64,000 bases of DNA from Leifsonia sp. fls2-241-R2A-40a (GTDB lineage Bacteria > Actinomycetota > Actinomycetes > Actinomycetales > Microbacteriaceae), in the NCBI RefSeq assembly GCF_030209575.1, contig NZ_JARVRS010000001.1, forward strand, positions 248,001-312,000, in the 5' to 3' direction. Shown one piece after another: positions 1 through 8,646 of this stretch. Both the position numbers and the translations under genes were made by a program. A model generated the notes under the pieces. It was not told where the DNA came from, made no database searches, and was given only the letters and a program-made list of their open reading frames with translations. Numbering within the stretch: the stretch's first letter is position 1; every line of letters begins with the position of its first letter.

Positions 1-1
1 C

Positions 2-898
2 TCCTATGCGGTCGGCCGGCTGTGGCACCGCGCCGCACTGACCCCGTTCGGCGGCCGGCCCGACCGGGCGGCCGACGCCTCCCCGGCGGGGCGCACGATC
101 GGCGGCGCGGCCGTGTTCGACACGATCGTGATCGCCATAGCGCACGGCATCATCGCCCTGCTCGGCTGGCTGGTGCTCGGCGCGGTGCTCGCAGAGGGCT
201 TCGCCGACGCGACCGTCTATTTCGTCTCCGCGACGGTCCTCGCCGGAGCGGCGGTCGGCGTGACGGCGTATGCGGTGTTCCTCTCGGCGACCCGCATGAA
301 CCTCATGCGGCTGTCGACGGTGCTCGCCGTCTTCGCCATCGTCGGCATCCTGGCCGCGACCCTGAGCGCGCCCGATCCGCACTGGTGGATGTTCCACCTC
401 AGCGCTCTCGGGATGACGAACAGCATCTCGTCGCTGACCTTCAACCTCACCCTGATCGTCGCCGGGCTGATGATGGCGGCGATCGCCCGCTACGCCACCG
501 ATCTCGGCGCCGTCGGCAGAGGAGCGAGCGGCGGCGCGGGCACGGCACCCCGCTCGGCGGTCCTGCGCGTGCGCGTGTGCCTCATCCTCATCGGCGTGCT
601 GCTCGCCGGCGTCGGGCTGTTCCCGCTCGACGTCTCGCAGGTGCTGCACAACGCGTCGGCGGTCGGGATGCTGCTCGCGTTCAGCTTCCTCGTCTTCTGG
701 GTCCGGCGCGCCCTGCCGGAGGCACCGCGGGCATTCCTGGTGTTCAGCTACGCGTCGTTCGGGGTGATCGTGCTGGCCGCACTCTTCTTCGTGACCGGCT
801 ACTACGTGCTCACGGCGACCGAGCTCATCGCGGGCGTGATCGTGTTCGCGTGGCTCACCGTCTACTTGCGCGTGAGCGGCGCGGCCGAGCGCGCGTGA
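2..898 (+). CDS. DUF998-like multispanning membrane protein (5' truncated by window edge)
   Basis: The frame is open from the first bases of the window to a TGA at 896-898, so the start probably lies outside; 298 residues are visible. An internal GTG at 113 has no ribosome binding site and is unlikely to be the true start. About seven hydrophobic helices are seen, with a loop (FHLSALGMTNSISSLTFN) followed by a further helix, the pattern of the DUF998 family of small integral membrane proteins of unknown function. The next gene begins 45 bases downstream on the same strand. Function is unknown; the family call rests on recognised sequence style only. Confidence 0.7.
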   Translation, partial: SYAVGRLWHRAALTPFGGRPDRAADASPAGRTIGGAAVFDTIVIAIAHGIIALLGWLVLGAVLAEGFADATVYFVSATVLAGAAVGVTAYAVFLSATRMNLMRLSTVLAVFAIVGILAATLSAPDPHWWMFHLSALGMTNSISSLTFNLTLIVAGLMMAAIARYATDLGAVGRGASGGAGTAPRSAVLRVRVCLILIGVLLAGVGLFPLDVSQVLHNASAVGMLLAFSFLVFWVRRALPEAPRAFLVFSYASFGVIVLAALFFVTGYYVLTATELIAGVIVFAWLTVYLRVSGAAERA

Positions 899-943
899 GG
901 AACGGGCCGCCCGACGTCGGTTGCCGCGGGTAGCGTTCCGGTG

Positions 944-2032
944 ATGGAGATCGCCGTGCTGGACCGCGCCGAGGCGCGGCGGATCGCCGTCCGGGCACAG
1001 CGGTTGGATGCGGCGCCGAACGAGGGGCTGGTCCCCCTGGTCGAGCACCTGACGTTCCTGCAGCTCGACCCGACCGCCGCCATCGCGCCGAGCGCCGACC
1101 TCATCGCGTACACCCGGCTCGGGCCGTCGTACCGGCCGGAGCACCTGCAGGAGGCGGTCGAGCGCGACCGCACGCTCTACGAGCTGAAGGCGCAGGACGA
1201 CCCGGTGCAGCCGCCGTTCGCGATGGTGCGTCCCGTCTCCGACCTGACGCTCACCCTGGACGCCATGGCCCGCGGTCCCGTCCACGCCGGCTGGCGTGCC
1301 TGGCTGGAGGCGAATCCGCGCTTCCGGCAGGACGTGCTCGACCGGCTGCGGGATGCCGGCCCGCTGCTGTCGAAGGACATCGCCGACACGGCCGAGGTGC
1401 CCTGGCAGTCGAGCGGCTGGACGCATGCGAAGAACGTCACACTGCTGCTCGAGCTGCTGCAGGGCCGTGGCGAGGTGGCCGTCGCAGGCCGGATCGGGCG
1501 GCAGCGCACCTGGGATCTCGCCGAGCGCGTCTACCCGTCCGGCATCGAGGTCGTCCCCGAGGAGCAGGCGGCCCCGCTGCGCGACGCGAAGCGGCTGCGT
1601 GCGCTCGGCATCGCTCGCCCGCAACTCGTCGGCGGCGCCGGTGTCCCGGTCCGGGTGGAGGGCAGCGGCCGGGAGTGGCGGCTCGATCCGGATGCCCTCG
1701 ACCAGCCGTTCACGGGCCGCACCGCGCTGCTCTCACCGTTCGACCGGCTCATCCACGACCGCGTCCGGACGCAGGAGCTGTTCGGCTTCGAGTATCTGCT
1801 GGAGATGTACAAGCCCGCCGCCAAGCGCCGCTGGGGCTACTTCGCCCTGCCGATCCTGCACGACGACCGGTTGGTCGGGAAGCTGGATGCGGCCGCCGAC
1901 CGCAAGGCAGGGGTGCTGCGGGTGGACGCGGTCCACGAAGACGAGCCGTTCGACGCGCAGACGTGCGACGACGTGGATGCTGCGATCGGCGACCTCGCGA
2001 CGTGGCTGGGGCTCACCGTCGAGCGACGATGA
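944..2032 (+). CDS. Winged-helix (HTH_42) YcaQ/AlkX-like DNA-binding protein
   Basis: A 362-residue protein of the HTH_42 family, which includes E. coli YcaQ (AlkX), a DNA glycosylase acting on interstrand crosslinks, and AlkZ. Visible family traits are the N-terminal segment LTFLQLDPTAAIAPSADL (QLD in place of the usual QxD/QxQ catalytic motif) and the C-terminal block SPFDRLIHDRVRTQELF followed by YLLEMYKPAAKRRWGYF. Length fits the family. GTG at 941 and ATG at 944 are adjacent and neither has a convincing ribosome binding site; I use the ATG. A DNA repair role is inferred from the family and is not proved here. Confidence 0.75.
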   Translation: MEIAVLDRAEARRIAVRAQRLDAAPNEGLVPLVEHLTFLQLDPTAAIAPSADLIAYTRLGPSYRPEHLQEAVERDRTLYELKAQDDPVQPPFAMVRPVSDLTLTLDAMARGPVHAGWRAWLEANPRFRQDVLDRLRDAGPLLSKDIADTAEVPWQSSGWTHAKNVTLLLELLQGRGEVAVAGRIGRQRTWDLAERVYPSGIEVVPEEQAAPLRDAKRLRALGIARPQLVGGAGVPVRVEGSGREWRLDPDALDQPFTGRTALLSPFDRLIHDRVRTQELFGFEYLLEMYKPAAKRRWGYFALPILHDDRLVGKLDAAADRKAGVLRVDAVHEDEPFDAQTCDDVDAAIGDLATWLGLTVERR

Positions 2033-2053
2033 GCCCGCGGCCGCGCGAGCGAG

Positions 2054-2827
2054 CTATGCGGCCTCTTTCCCGTGCGGGTCGGAGGCGTTGAGGACCTGGA
2101 CCACCTGGTCGTAGTCGCCGCGCGCCTCGCCGTAGCGGAGGAACTTCACCCGCTCGACCTGCAGCTCCTTCGCGTCCGGGTGCGACTCGATCAGCTGCAT
2201 CACCTCGGCGACGAACTCGTCGAGCGGCATGGCGAACTCGCTCTCCTCCTGCCCGGGCAACAGCCCTGTCCGCACCGCCGGGGGCACCAGTTCGAGGATC
2301 TTCACCGACGTGTCGGCGAGTTGGAGGCGGATGCTCTCGCTGAGCATGTGGATGGCCGCCTTGCTGGCGTTGTAGCTGGGCGTGGCCTTCAACGGCGTGA
2401 AGGCGAGGCCGGAGGAGACCGTGACGATCGTGGCGTCCGCCTGGGTCTGCAGGTGCTCGACGAAGGCGGCGATCAGGCGGATGGGACCGAGCACGTTGGT
2501 GGCGACGATGGCCTCCGCCGAGTCGAGGAACCCCGCGGGCGTGTGCCAGTCCTCGACCCGCATGATGCCCGCCATCGCGACGAGGACGTTGAGGTCGGGG
2601 TGCGCGGCGAGCACGTCGGCGGCGGCCGAGCGGATGCTCGCGGCGTCCGCGGTGTCGATGCGCACGGTGTCGATGCCGGGGTGCTCGGCGGCGATCCGCT
2701 CGAGCAGTTCGGTGCGTCGTCCGCCGACGATGACCGTGTTGCCGCGCTCGTGGAGGGCGAGGGCGAGGGCGAGTCCGATGCCGCTGGTGGCACCGGGGAT
2801 GAAGACGGTGTTCCCTGTGATGTTCAT
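2054..2827 (-). CDS. SDR family NAD(P)-dependent oxidoreductase (DltE-like)
   Basis: A 257-residue classical short-chain dehydrogenase. The Rossmann glycine motif GATSGIG is at residues 12-18, the catalytic Ser in TVSSG near 138-139, and YNASK gives Tyr152 and Lys156. The usual NNAG is replaced by MAG. The ATG at 2825-2827 is preceded by GTGGAG; an upstream in-frame ATG would run into the palindrome between this gene and the divergent regulator, so it was rejected. The divergent XRE-type regulator (2929) and shared operator imply local control. Substrate is unknown. It converges on the winged-helix gene with a 21-base gap. Confidence 0.88.
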   Translation of the reverse strand: MNITGNTVFIPGATSGIGLALALALHERGNTVIVGGRRTELLERIAAEHPGIDTVRIDTADAASIRSAAADVLAAHPDLNVLVAMAGIMRVEDWHTPAGFLDSAEAIVATNVLGPIRLIAAFVEHLQTQADATIVTVSSGLAFTPLKATPSYNASKAAIHMLSESIRLQLADTSVKILELVPPAVRTGLLPGQEESEFAMPLDEFVAEVMQLIESHPDAKELQVERVKFLRYGEARGDYDQVVQVLNASDPHGKEAA

Positions 2828-2871
2828 GTCTCCACGATGCGTGACGTCGGGAGGCGGAGGAAGTGGAGCGG

Positions 2872-2900
2872 TCATCCAGGGATCGGCGGTCCCTGGATGA
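2872..2900. promoter_or_regulatory. Perfect 11-bp inverted repeat in divergent promoter region (candidate operator)
   Basis: Arms TCATCCAGGGA (2872-2882) and TCCCTGGATGA (2890-2900) are exact reverse complements around a 7-base spacer. The site lies between the SDR gene (start 2827, minus) and the XRE-family regulator (start 2929, plus). Position and symmetry fit a dimeric repressor site controlling both genes; the identity of the protein that binds is inferred from adjacency. Confidence 0.7.
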
Positions 2901-2928
2901 CCGGCTCGATCGCATCCATCATGGAGGG

Positions 2929-3798
2929 ATGGACCGTGCCGCTCTCGCCGACTTCCTTCGCCGCCACCGCGAGTCCCTGCACCCGGATGATGTCGGGCTC
3001 CCTGCCGGTGCCCGCCGCCGCGCGCCCGGGCTGCGCCGCGAGGAGGTCGCGCTCCTCGCCGCGATGTCGACGGACTACTACACGCGCCTGGAGCAGCGAC
3101 GCGGCCCCCAGCCGAGCGACCAGATGCTGTCGTCGCTGGCCAGGGCCCTCCGGCTGACCGCCGACGAACGCGACTACCTGTACCGCGTCGCGGGGCACAA
3201 CACCCCGGACCGCTTCTCGGGCGCAGGCCACGTCTCCCCCGCCCTCCTCCGCGTGCTCGACCGGCTCGAGGACACCCCGGCGCTGGTCCTCTCGAACCTC
3301 GGCGAGACGCTCATCCAGAACCGGTTGGCCGTCGCGCTCTTCGGCGACCGCTCGGGGTTCAGCGGGCTGGCGCGCAGCGAGTTCTACCGCTGGTTCACGG
3401 ACCCCGAGGCGGCGCGGGCGCAGTATCCGGAGGATGACCGCGCTCGGCAGAGCCGGGCCCAGGTGGCCTCGCTGCGCGACGCGTACGGCGCGCTCGGGCC
3501 GCGCTCGCGCGCCGGGGAGCTGGTGCGTGCCCTGCTCGCGGAGAGCCCGGAATTCGCCGAGCTGTGGGAGCGGCACGAGGTCGCGCGGCGCTTCGAGGAC
3601 CACAAGACTCTCATCCATCCGGAACTCGGCGCCATCGAACTGGACTGCCAGGCGCTGTTCACTGAGGATCAGTCGCAGTGCCTGCTGGTGCTGACTGCGC
3701 CGCCCCGCACCGAGGCGGCCGAGAAGCTCGCTCTGCTCTCGGTGCTGGGCACGCAGTCCTTCGCGGGCACCGCGACGACGGAGGCACCGGCGCCCTAG
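2929..3798 (+). CDS. XRE-family regulator with MmyB-like ligand-binding domain
   Basis: A 289-residue transcriptional regulator. The N-terminal helix-turn-helix (about residues 5-65) contains LRREEVALLAAMSTDYYTRLEQ, the hallmark of actinobacterial XRE/MmyB proteins, written here across residues around 33-54. The rest matches the MmyB-like domain (WFTDPEAARAQYP; ELWERHEVA; HPELGAIELDCQAL), thought to bind a small hydrophobic ligand. In this widespread arrangement the regulator represses a divergent oxidoreductase. The ATG at 2929 follows GGAGGG with very short spacing; more distant upstream starts would cross the palindrome. Confidence 0.9.
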   Translation: MDRAALADFLRRHRESLHPDDVGLPAGARRRAPGLRREEVALLAAMSTDYYTRLEQRRGPQPSDQMLSSLARALRLTADERDYLYRVAGHNTPDRFSGAGHVSPALLRVLDRLEDTPALVLSNLGETLIQNRLAVALFGDRSGFSGLARSEFYRWFTDPEAARAQYPEDDRARQSRAQVASLRDAYGALGPRSRAGELVRALLAESPEFAELWERHEVARRFEDHKTLIHPELGAIELDCQALFTEDQSQCLLVLTAPPRTEAAEKLALLSVLGTQSFAGTATTEAPAP

Positions 3799-3821
3799 CC
3801 CCCGGGAGTAGCCTGACCGCC

Positions 3822-4760
3822 ATGGACACGGGCCGATGGATGCGCGACAATCCGGTCATCGAGTGGCTGCTCGGCGGCGACCCGGCGATCCGCTGGCAGG
3901 CCCTGCGCGACCTGGTCGGCGCGCCGGCCGATGAGGTCGCCGCGGAACGGGGGCGCGTGGAGCGCGAGGGCTGGGGAGCTCGCCTGCTCGCCCTCCAGGA
4001 CCCCGACGGCACCTGGGGCGGGACGGTGTGGAAGCCGCAGGAGCGGGATGCCACGGACACGGTCGTCCTGCTGCTCGCCGAGCTGGGCGCCGACGGGCAG
4101 CGCACCCGCGACGCCGTCGGCCGGGCCGCGACGGGAGTCGACTGGGGCGAGGAGTGGGGCCGCAGCCCGCTCTTCGCGGGCGAGTCCGAGCCGTGCATCA
4201 ACGGCCGCGTGCTGACGGCGGCCGCCGCGTACGACCAGGTCACCGACGTGCTCGTCGCCAAACTGCTCGACGGCCAGCAGACCGACGGCGGCTGGAACTG
4301 CTACGCCGAGACACGGGATGCGCCGGGCTCCTTCCACAGCACGATCTGCGTCGTGGAGGGGCTCGCGGCGGTCCGCGACGCGACCGGGCGCTCCGACGTC
4401 GGGGAACCGCTGCGGCGCGGGCAGGAGTACCTCCTGGAGCGCGGACTCCTGCGCCGCAAGTCGACGGGCGAGCTGATCAACGAGGGCTGGCTGTCGTTCT
4501 CGTTCCCGACCTACTGGCGCTACGACGTGCTGCGCGGCCTCGAGCACCTCCGCGCGTCGGGACTCCCGTACGACGACCGCGTCGCAGAGGCGGTCGAGGT
4601 CGTGCGCCGGCAGCAGCTCCCGGACGGCCGCTGGACGCTCAGCTCGCCCCTCCCGGGCCGGCCGGCCGTGGAGTTCGAGACGGTCGGGGAGCCCAGCCGG
4701 TGGAACACTCTGCGGGCCCTGCGTGTGCTCGACTGGGCGGGCGTACAGTCCACTGCATGA
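3822..4760 (+). CDS. Squalene-cyclase/prenyltransferase-repeat-like alpha-toroid protein
   Basis: A 312-residue protein with repeated segments of the terpenoid-cyclase/protein-prenyltransferase type, such as LLALQDPDGTWGG, LLDGQQTDGGWNCYAE and VVRRQQLPDGRWTL (the QxxDGxW repeat). It is about half the length of squalene-hopene cyclases and I see no DxDD catalytic motif, so cyclase activity is doubtful; it may be a single alpha-alpha toroid with another role. The ATG at 3822 lies 23 bases after the regulator stop. Its stop overlaps the start of the phosphatase gene (ATGA at 4757-4760), so the two are translationally coupled. Confidence 0.72.
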   Translation: MDTGRWMRDNPVIEWLLGGDPAIRWQALRDLVGAPADEVAAERGRVEREGWGARLLALQDPDGTWGGTVWKPQERDATDTVVLLLAELGADGQRTRDAVGRAATGVDWGEEWGRSPLFAGESEPCINGRVLTAAAAYDQVTDVLVAKLLDGQQTDGGWNCYAETRDAPGSFHSTICVVEGLAAVRDATGRSDVGEPLRRGQEYLLERGLLRRKSTGELINEGWLSFSFPTYWRYDVLRGLEHLRASGLPYDDRVAEAVEVVRRQQLPDGRWTLSSPLPGRPAVEFETVGEPSRWNTLRALRVLDWAGVQSTA

Positions 4761-5464
4761 CCGCTCGCACCCTGCTCCTGATCCGTCACGGCGAGAGCAC
4801 GGCGAACGTCGCGGCGGCCGCGGCGGAGGCCGCCGGCGCCGACGTGATCGCCGTCGAGGCCAGAGACGCCGATGTCACGCTGTCCCCTCTCGGCGAGCTG
4901 CAGGCCGGCGCACTCGGCGCCCGGCTGCGCGACGCCCTCCCCAGGGATGCCGTCGTGTTCAGCTCGCCCTATCGCCGGGCCATCCAGACCGCGCAGTTCG
5001 CACTCGGGGAGCACGTACCCCTGCTCGTCGACGAACGGCTGCGCGACCGCGAGCTCGGCATCCTGGACCGTCTTACCGCGCTCGGCGTGGAGCGACGGGT
5101 CCCGCTGGAGGCGGAGCGGCGGCGCTGGTCGGGCAAGTTCTACTACCGTCCGCCGGGCGGTGAGGCGTGGACGGATGTCGCCCTGCGCATCCGCTCCTTC
5201 CTGCGGGATGTGCCGGACGCCGGGACGGTCGTCGTCTTCGCCCACGACGCGGTGGTGAGCCTGTTCCTGTACGTTCTGCTGCGCATGACCGAGGACGAGC
5301 TGGCCGAGCACCTTCTGACGCATCCGGTCGCCAACGCGTCCGTGACCGAGCTGACCTTCGACGGCACGGGATGGACGCTGCAGGCCTTCGCCGACGACGA
5401 GCACCTGACGGCCGCGGGGCTCCCCGCGACGCAGCATCCCGGTGAGGCGCGGGCCGATGCGTGA
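4757..5464 (+). CDS. Histidine phosphatase superfamily protein
   Basis: A 235-residue branch-1 histidine phosphatase. The catalytic motif LIRHGES is near the N terminus with the phospho-accepting His at residue 11; a second conserved His is in VVFAHDAVVS. SSPYRRAIQTA supplies the expected substrate-pocket arginines. The start overlaps the preceding stop (ATGA), and the end overlaps the next gene by a few codons, giving a coupled group of three. The substrate is not predictable; family members act on phosphosugars, phosphoproteins or other phosphate esters. Confidence 0.88.
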   Translation: MTARTLLLIRHGESTANVAAAAAEAAGADVIAVEARDADVTLSPLGELQAGALGARLRDALPRDAVVFSSPYRRAIQTAQFALGEHVPLLVDERLRDRELGILDRLTALGVERRVPLEAERRRWSGKFYYRPPGGEAWTDVALRIRSFLRDVPDAGTVVVFAHDAVVSLFLYVLLRMTEDELAEHLLTHPVANASVTELTFDGTGWTLQAFADDEHLTAAGLPATQHPGEARADA

Positions 5465-6332
5465 CCGGCGCGAGCAGGCCCCAGAGTCCCAGACGGTGAC
5501 CCCCGAGCTGCTCCGCGGGTGGCCGTTGCCGGAGCCATCGGGGTCGAAGCGCTCCCGTGGTGAGGTGGTGGTCGTCGGCGGCGCGCTGCGCTCCCCCGGT
5601 GCGGCCCTGCTCGCCGGCCGGGCGGCGCTCCGGGTCGGGGCGGGACGCCTGACGCTGGCCGTGGGCGCGTCCGTGGCCGCCCAGGTGGCCGTGGCGCTGC
5701 CCGAGTGCGGCGTCGTCCCGCTGCCCGAGACCTCCTCCGGGAGCGTGCGCGGCGCGGGCATCCGCGAGGCCGCGTCCGACCTGGCCGGGGCGGATGCGGT
5801 CCTTCTCGGCCCTGGGCTCGACGACGCGGATGAGACGGCACGGATGCTGGCCCGTACGGCCCGCGCCGTCGGGCGCGACACCGTCCTCGTCCTCGACGCG
5901 TACGCCCTCGGGGCGCTGGCCGGGCATCCGCGCCTCGCCGGCACCGGCGCACGCATCCTGACACCGAACACCGAGGAGGCCGCGCGGCTGCTCGACCGCG
6001 ACGCGGACGACCTGGACGCCGACACGGTCGAGCTGGCGCGTCGCTACGGCGCCACGGTCTCGTGCTTCGGACGGATCGCGTCGCCGGACGGCCGCCTGTT
6101 CAGCGTCGGCAGCGGCGATCCGGGTCTGGGCACCTCCGGGAGTGGGGATGCGCTGGCCGGCGCGATCGCGGGCCTCGCCGCGCGCGGCGCCGACCCGCTG
6201 CAGGCCGCGATCTGGGGCACGCACCTGCACGCCGCAGCAGGGGACTCGCTGACCGCCGAGGTCGGTCGCCTCGGCTTCCTCGCCTCGGAGATCGTCGACC
6301 GTCTGACGGCCGAGCTCGACGCCCTTTCCTGA
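5457..6332 (+). CDS. nnrD: ADP-dependent NAD(P)H-hydrate dehydratase (NnrD-type)
   Basis: A 291-residue ribokinase-fold enzyme that repairs hydrated NADH/NADPH (NAD(P)HX), using ADP. Recognised features are the N-terminal GEVVVVGGALRSPGAALLAG, the ILTPNTEEAARLL segment and the nucleotide/catalytic loop GTSGSGDALAGAIAGL with its Asp. The epimerase (NnrE) domain often fused in bacteria is absent, so the epimerase would have to be elsewhere. The ATG at 5457 is preceded by GGTGAGG about nine bases away; a GTG at 5442 is an alternative. It overlaps the phosphatase stop. Confidence 0.85.
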   Translation: MRDRREQAPESQTVTPELLRGWPLPEPSGSKRSRGEVVVVGGALRSPGAALLAGRAALRVGAGRLTLAVGASVAAQVAVALPECGVVPLPETSSGSVRGAGIREAASDLAGADAVLLGPGLDDADETARMLARTARAVGRDTVLVLDAYALGALAGHPRLAGTGARILTPNTEEAARLLDRDADDLDADTVELARRYGATVSCFGRIASPDGRLFSVGSGDPGLGTSGSGDALAGAIAGLAARGADPLQAAIWGTHLHAAAGDSLTAEVGRLGFLASEIVDRLTAELDALS

Positions 6333-6333
6333 C

Positions 6334-6350
6334 TCGGGCCACGGCCCCGA
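6334..6350 (+). terminator. Short GC hairpin after nnrD
   Basis: Directly after the nnrD stop, TCGGGCC pairs with GGCCCCGA (one bulge), followed by AAAAC and no U tract. It may slow or end transcription before the SHOCT gene but is a weak terminator by sequence. Confidence 0.3.
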
Positions 6351-6437
6351 AAACATGTCTAGACGCGCTGCTGCGCGCGGCGTTACTCTCAGCGCACATC
6401 CAGGCTCGCCGAGCTGGAGTGGAGAGGGGAAACTCAC

Positions 6438-6920
6438 ATGGACTGGAGCAACTTCTGGAGCGTCATCTGGCTCTTCTTCTGGAGCTTCGCCTTCGTGGCG
6501 TACCTGTTCGCGCTGTTCGCGATCATCAGCGACCTGTTCCGTGACCACAAGCTGAACGGCTGGTGGAAGGCGCTGTGGATCATCTTCCTGATCTTCGTCC
6601 CGTTCCTGACGGCCCTGGTGTACCTGATCGCCCGGGGCCCGGGAATGGCGGAACGCAGCCAGAAGGAGGCGCGGCAGTACCAGACGGCCACCGACGACTA
6701 CATCCGTCACGTCGCGGCCTCGAGCCCGGCCGACGAGATCAGCAAGGCCAAGGCGCTGCTCGACAGCGGAGCGATCACACCCGACGAGTTCGCCCACCTG
6801 AAGGCGCGCGCCCTCGCCGGCCACACCGCGCCCGCAGCCGCGGCCTCCAACGCGGCGCCGACGGCACCCGCGGCCCCGGCCGGACCGGCGACACCGCCGC
6901 CGGCAGCTCCCACGGTGTGA
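6438..6920 (+). CDS. SHOCT-domain membrane protein with PLDc_N-like N terminus
   Basis: A 160-residue protein with two N-terminal membrane helices (about residues 8-32 and 44-64; the second followed by YLIARGPGM), the pattern of phospholipase D-nuclease N-terminal (PLDc_N) domains. A C-terminal SHOCT motif (DEISKAKALLDSGAITPDEF, starting near residue 99) follows, then an Ala/Pro-rich tail. SHOCT domains are short oligomerisation elements. A strong GGAGAGGGG lies upstream of the ATG. The biochemical role is unknown; it precedes the SulP transporter gene by 19 bases and may be cotranscribed with it. Confidence 0.85.
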   Translation: MDWSNFWSVIWLFFWSFAFVAYLFALFAIISDLFRDHKLNGWWKALWIIFLIFVPFLTALVYLIARGPGMAERSQKEARQYQTATDDYIRHVAASSPADEISKAKALLDSGAITPDEFAHLKARALAGHTAPAAAASNAAPTAPAAPAGPATPPPAAPTV

Positions 6921-6939
6921 ACCGGCGGGTCCGACGACC

Positions 6940-8646
6940 GTGACGGGCCCGACTCCGATGGTGCCGCCGCCGGCGACGGCGGCGGCACCCCGGAGCGCTC
7001 GCATGCGGCCCCTGGGGGGTCTGACGGCCCGCAACGCGCTCCGCGAGTCCGTCGCGGGTGTGACGCTGCTCGCCATCGCGGTCCCTCTCAACATCGGGTA
7101 CGCGCAGATCGCCGGACTCCCGGCCACGGCCGGGCTGTACGCGCTGGTGCTGCCCGCGGTGCTGTACGCACTGACGGTGTCCTCGCGGCAGCTCGTCGCC
7201 TCCCCCGATGCGGCCGCAGCGGCGCTCGTCGCGGCGTCGCTCGGGGGCCTGGCGGTCGCCGGGCACCGCGATTATGTGACGCTCGCGCTCGCGCAGGCGA
7301 TCATCGTCGGCGGGCTCTTCCTGCTGGCGTCGTTCTTCCGGCTGGGCTTCCTGGCCGACTTCCTCTCCAAGCCCATCCTGGTCGGATTCGTCGGAGGGCT
7401 GGCGCTGGACATCCTGGTCTCCCAGCTGGCGAAGATGCTCGGTGTGCGCATCGACTCCGGCGGCGAGTTCATCGACAAGCTCGTGGGGCTGGGCAGCGGG
7501 ATCGGAACCACCAACGTCTGGGCGGTGGTCATCTCGATCGGTTCCCTCGCCGTCCTCCTGGGGGGTCGCCGCCTCGCGCCCGCCGTCCCCTGGGCTCTCG
7601 TGGTGCTCGTCGTCGCCACCCTGGTCGTGGTGCTGGCCGGCGTCGACCGCCTCGGCGTCTCCGTGCTGGGGCACGTGGATGCCGGACCGCCGACGCTCAC
7701 CTGGCCGGTCATCGAGTGGACGCAGTGGCTGCAGCTGGTGCCGTCGGCCATCGCCCTAACGGTGGTGACCATGGGCGAGGGCCTGCTCGTCTCCCGCTCG
7801 TACGGCGAGCGCCGCGGCTACCGCACCAGCCCGAACCGCGACCTGTTCGCGTTCGGTGTGGCCAACCTGGGGGCGGGTGTGAGCGGCGGCTTCACGGTCG
7901 GTTCCTCCACGTCGCGTACCGCCGCCATGGACCAGGCGGGATCCCGCACGCAGCTCCCGTCGCTGATCGCGGCGGCCGGCACGCTCCTGCTGCTCATCTT
8001 CGGAACGAGCCTGCTGGAGGACATCCCCTCCGCAGCGATCGGTGCGATCGTGGCCGTCGCCGTGTTCCCGCTGCTGGGCATCCCGGAGTTCGTCGCCCTC
8101 TGGCGGCAGGATCGCTTCGAGTTCACGGTGGGTGCCGTCTGCTTCCTCGGCTCGCTGCTCATCGGCCCCATCGCGGGCATCGTCATCGCCTTCGTCCTCG
8201 CCGTCGTCAACGTCGTGCGCCGGGCCGCGAGCCCGGCCATCGACATTCTCGCCTCCGACGGCGACCCGCATGCTTCGCTCCTGGACACGGCCCCGAGCGG
8301 CGAGCAGACGGCGCCGGGGGTGGTGGTCATCCGGATGGCCGCGCCGCTGTTCTTCGCCAACAGCGGCGCCTTCGAGGGGGCCCTCCGCCGCGCGGTGGAG
8401 GCGTCGCATCCCGCGCACGTCGTCCTCGATCTCGAGGCCGTGACGGATGTGGATGTGACAGGAGCCGACTCCTGGAGAAGCGTCCAGTCGTACCTCGCCG
8501 GGCAGAGCGTCGACCTGTCGATCTGCCGGGTCCGTCCCGGCATCCGCGACCGGCTCGACCATCTCGGACTGCTCGACGGAGTCCGGTCCTTCGACACCAA
8601 CCGGGCCGCGATCGCGGCCCTCAGCAGGGACGGAGCCCGCTCATGA
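6940..8646 (+). CDS. SulP family anion transporter with STAS domain
   Basis: A 568-residue SulP (SLC26) permease, probably moving sulfate, bicarbonate or another anion across the cytoplasmic membrane. The first conserved segment AVPLNIGYAQIAGLPATAGL is followed by about a dozen hydrophobic helices and a NLGAGVSGGFTVGSSTSRTA-type motif. A C-terminal STAS domain lies at about residues 445-560, with DVDVTGADS at the usual regulatory loop. Start is GTG at 6940. The stop overlaps the start of the AI-2E gene, so both are translated as a coupled unit. Substrate cannot be told from sequence. Confidence 0.92.
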   Translation: MTGPTPMVPPPATAAAPRSARMRPLGGLTARNALRESVAGVTLLAIAVPLNIGYAQIAGLPATAGLYALVLPAVLYALTVSSRQLVASPDAAAAALVAASLGGLAVAGHRDYVTLALAQAIIVGGLFLLASFFRLGFLADFLSKPILVGFVGGLALDILVSQLAKMLGVRIDSGGEFIDKLVGLGSGIGTTNVWAVVISIGSLAVLLGGRRLAPAVPWALVVLVVATLVVVLAGVDRLGVSVLGHVDAGPPTLTWPVIEWTQWLQLVPSAIALTVVTMGEGLLVSRSYGERRGYRTSPNRDLFAFGVANLGAGVSGGFTVGSSTSRTAAMDQAGSRTQLPSLIAAAGTLLLLIFGTSLLEDIPSAAIGAIVAVAVFPLLGIPEFVALWRQDRFEFTVGAVCFLGSLLIGPIAGIVIAFVLAVVNVVRRAASPAIDILASDGDPHASLLDTAPSGEQTAPGVVVIRMAAPLFFANSGAFEGALRRAVEASHPAHVVLDLEAVTDVDVTGADSWRSVQSYLAGQSVDLSICRVRPGIRDRLDHLGLLDGVRSFDTNRAAIAALSRDGARS

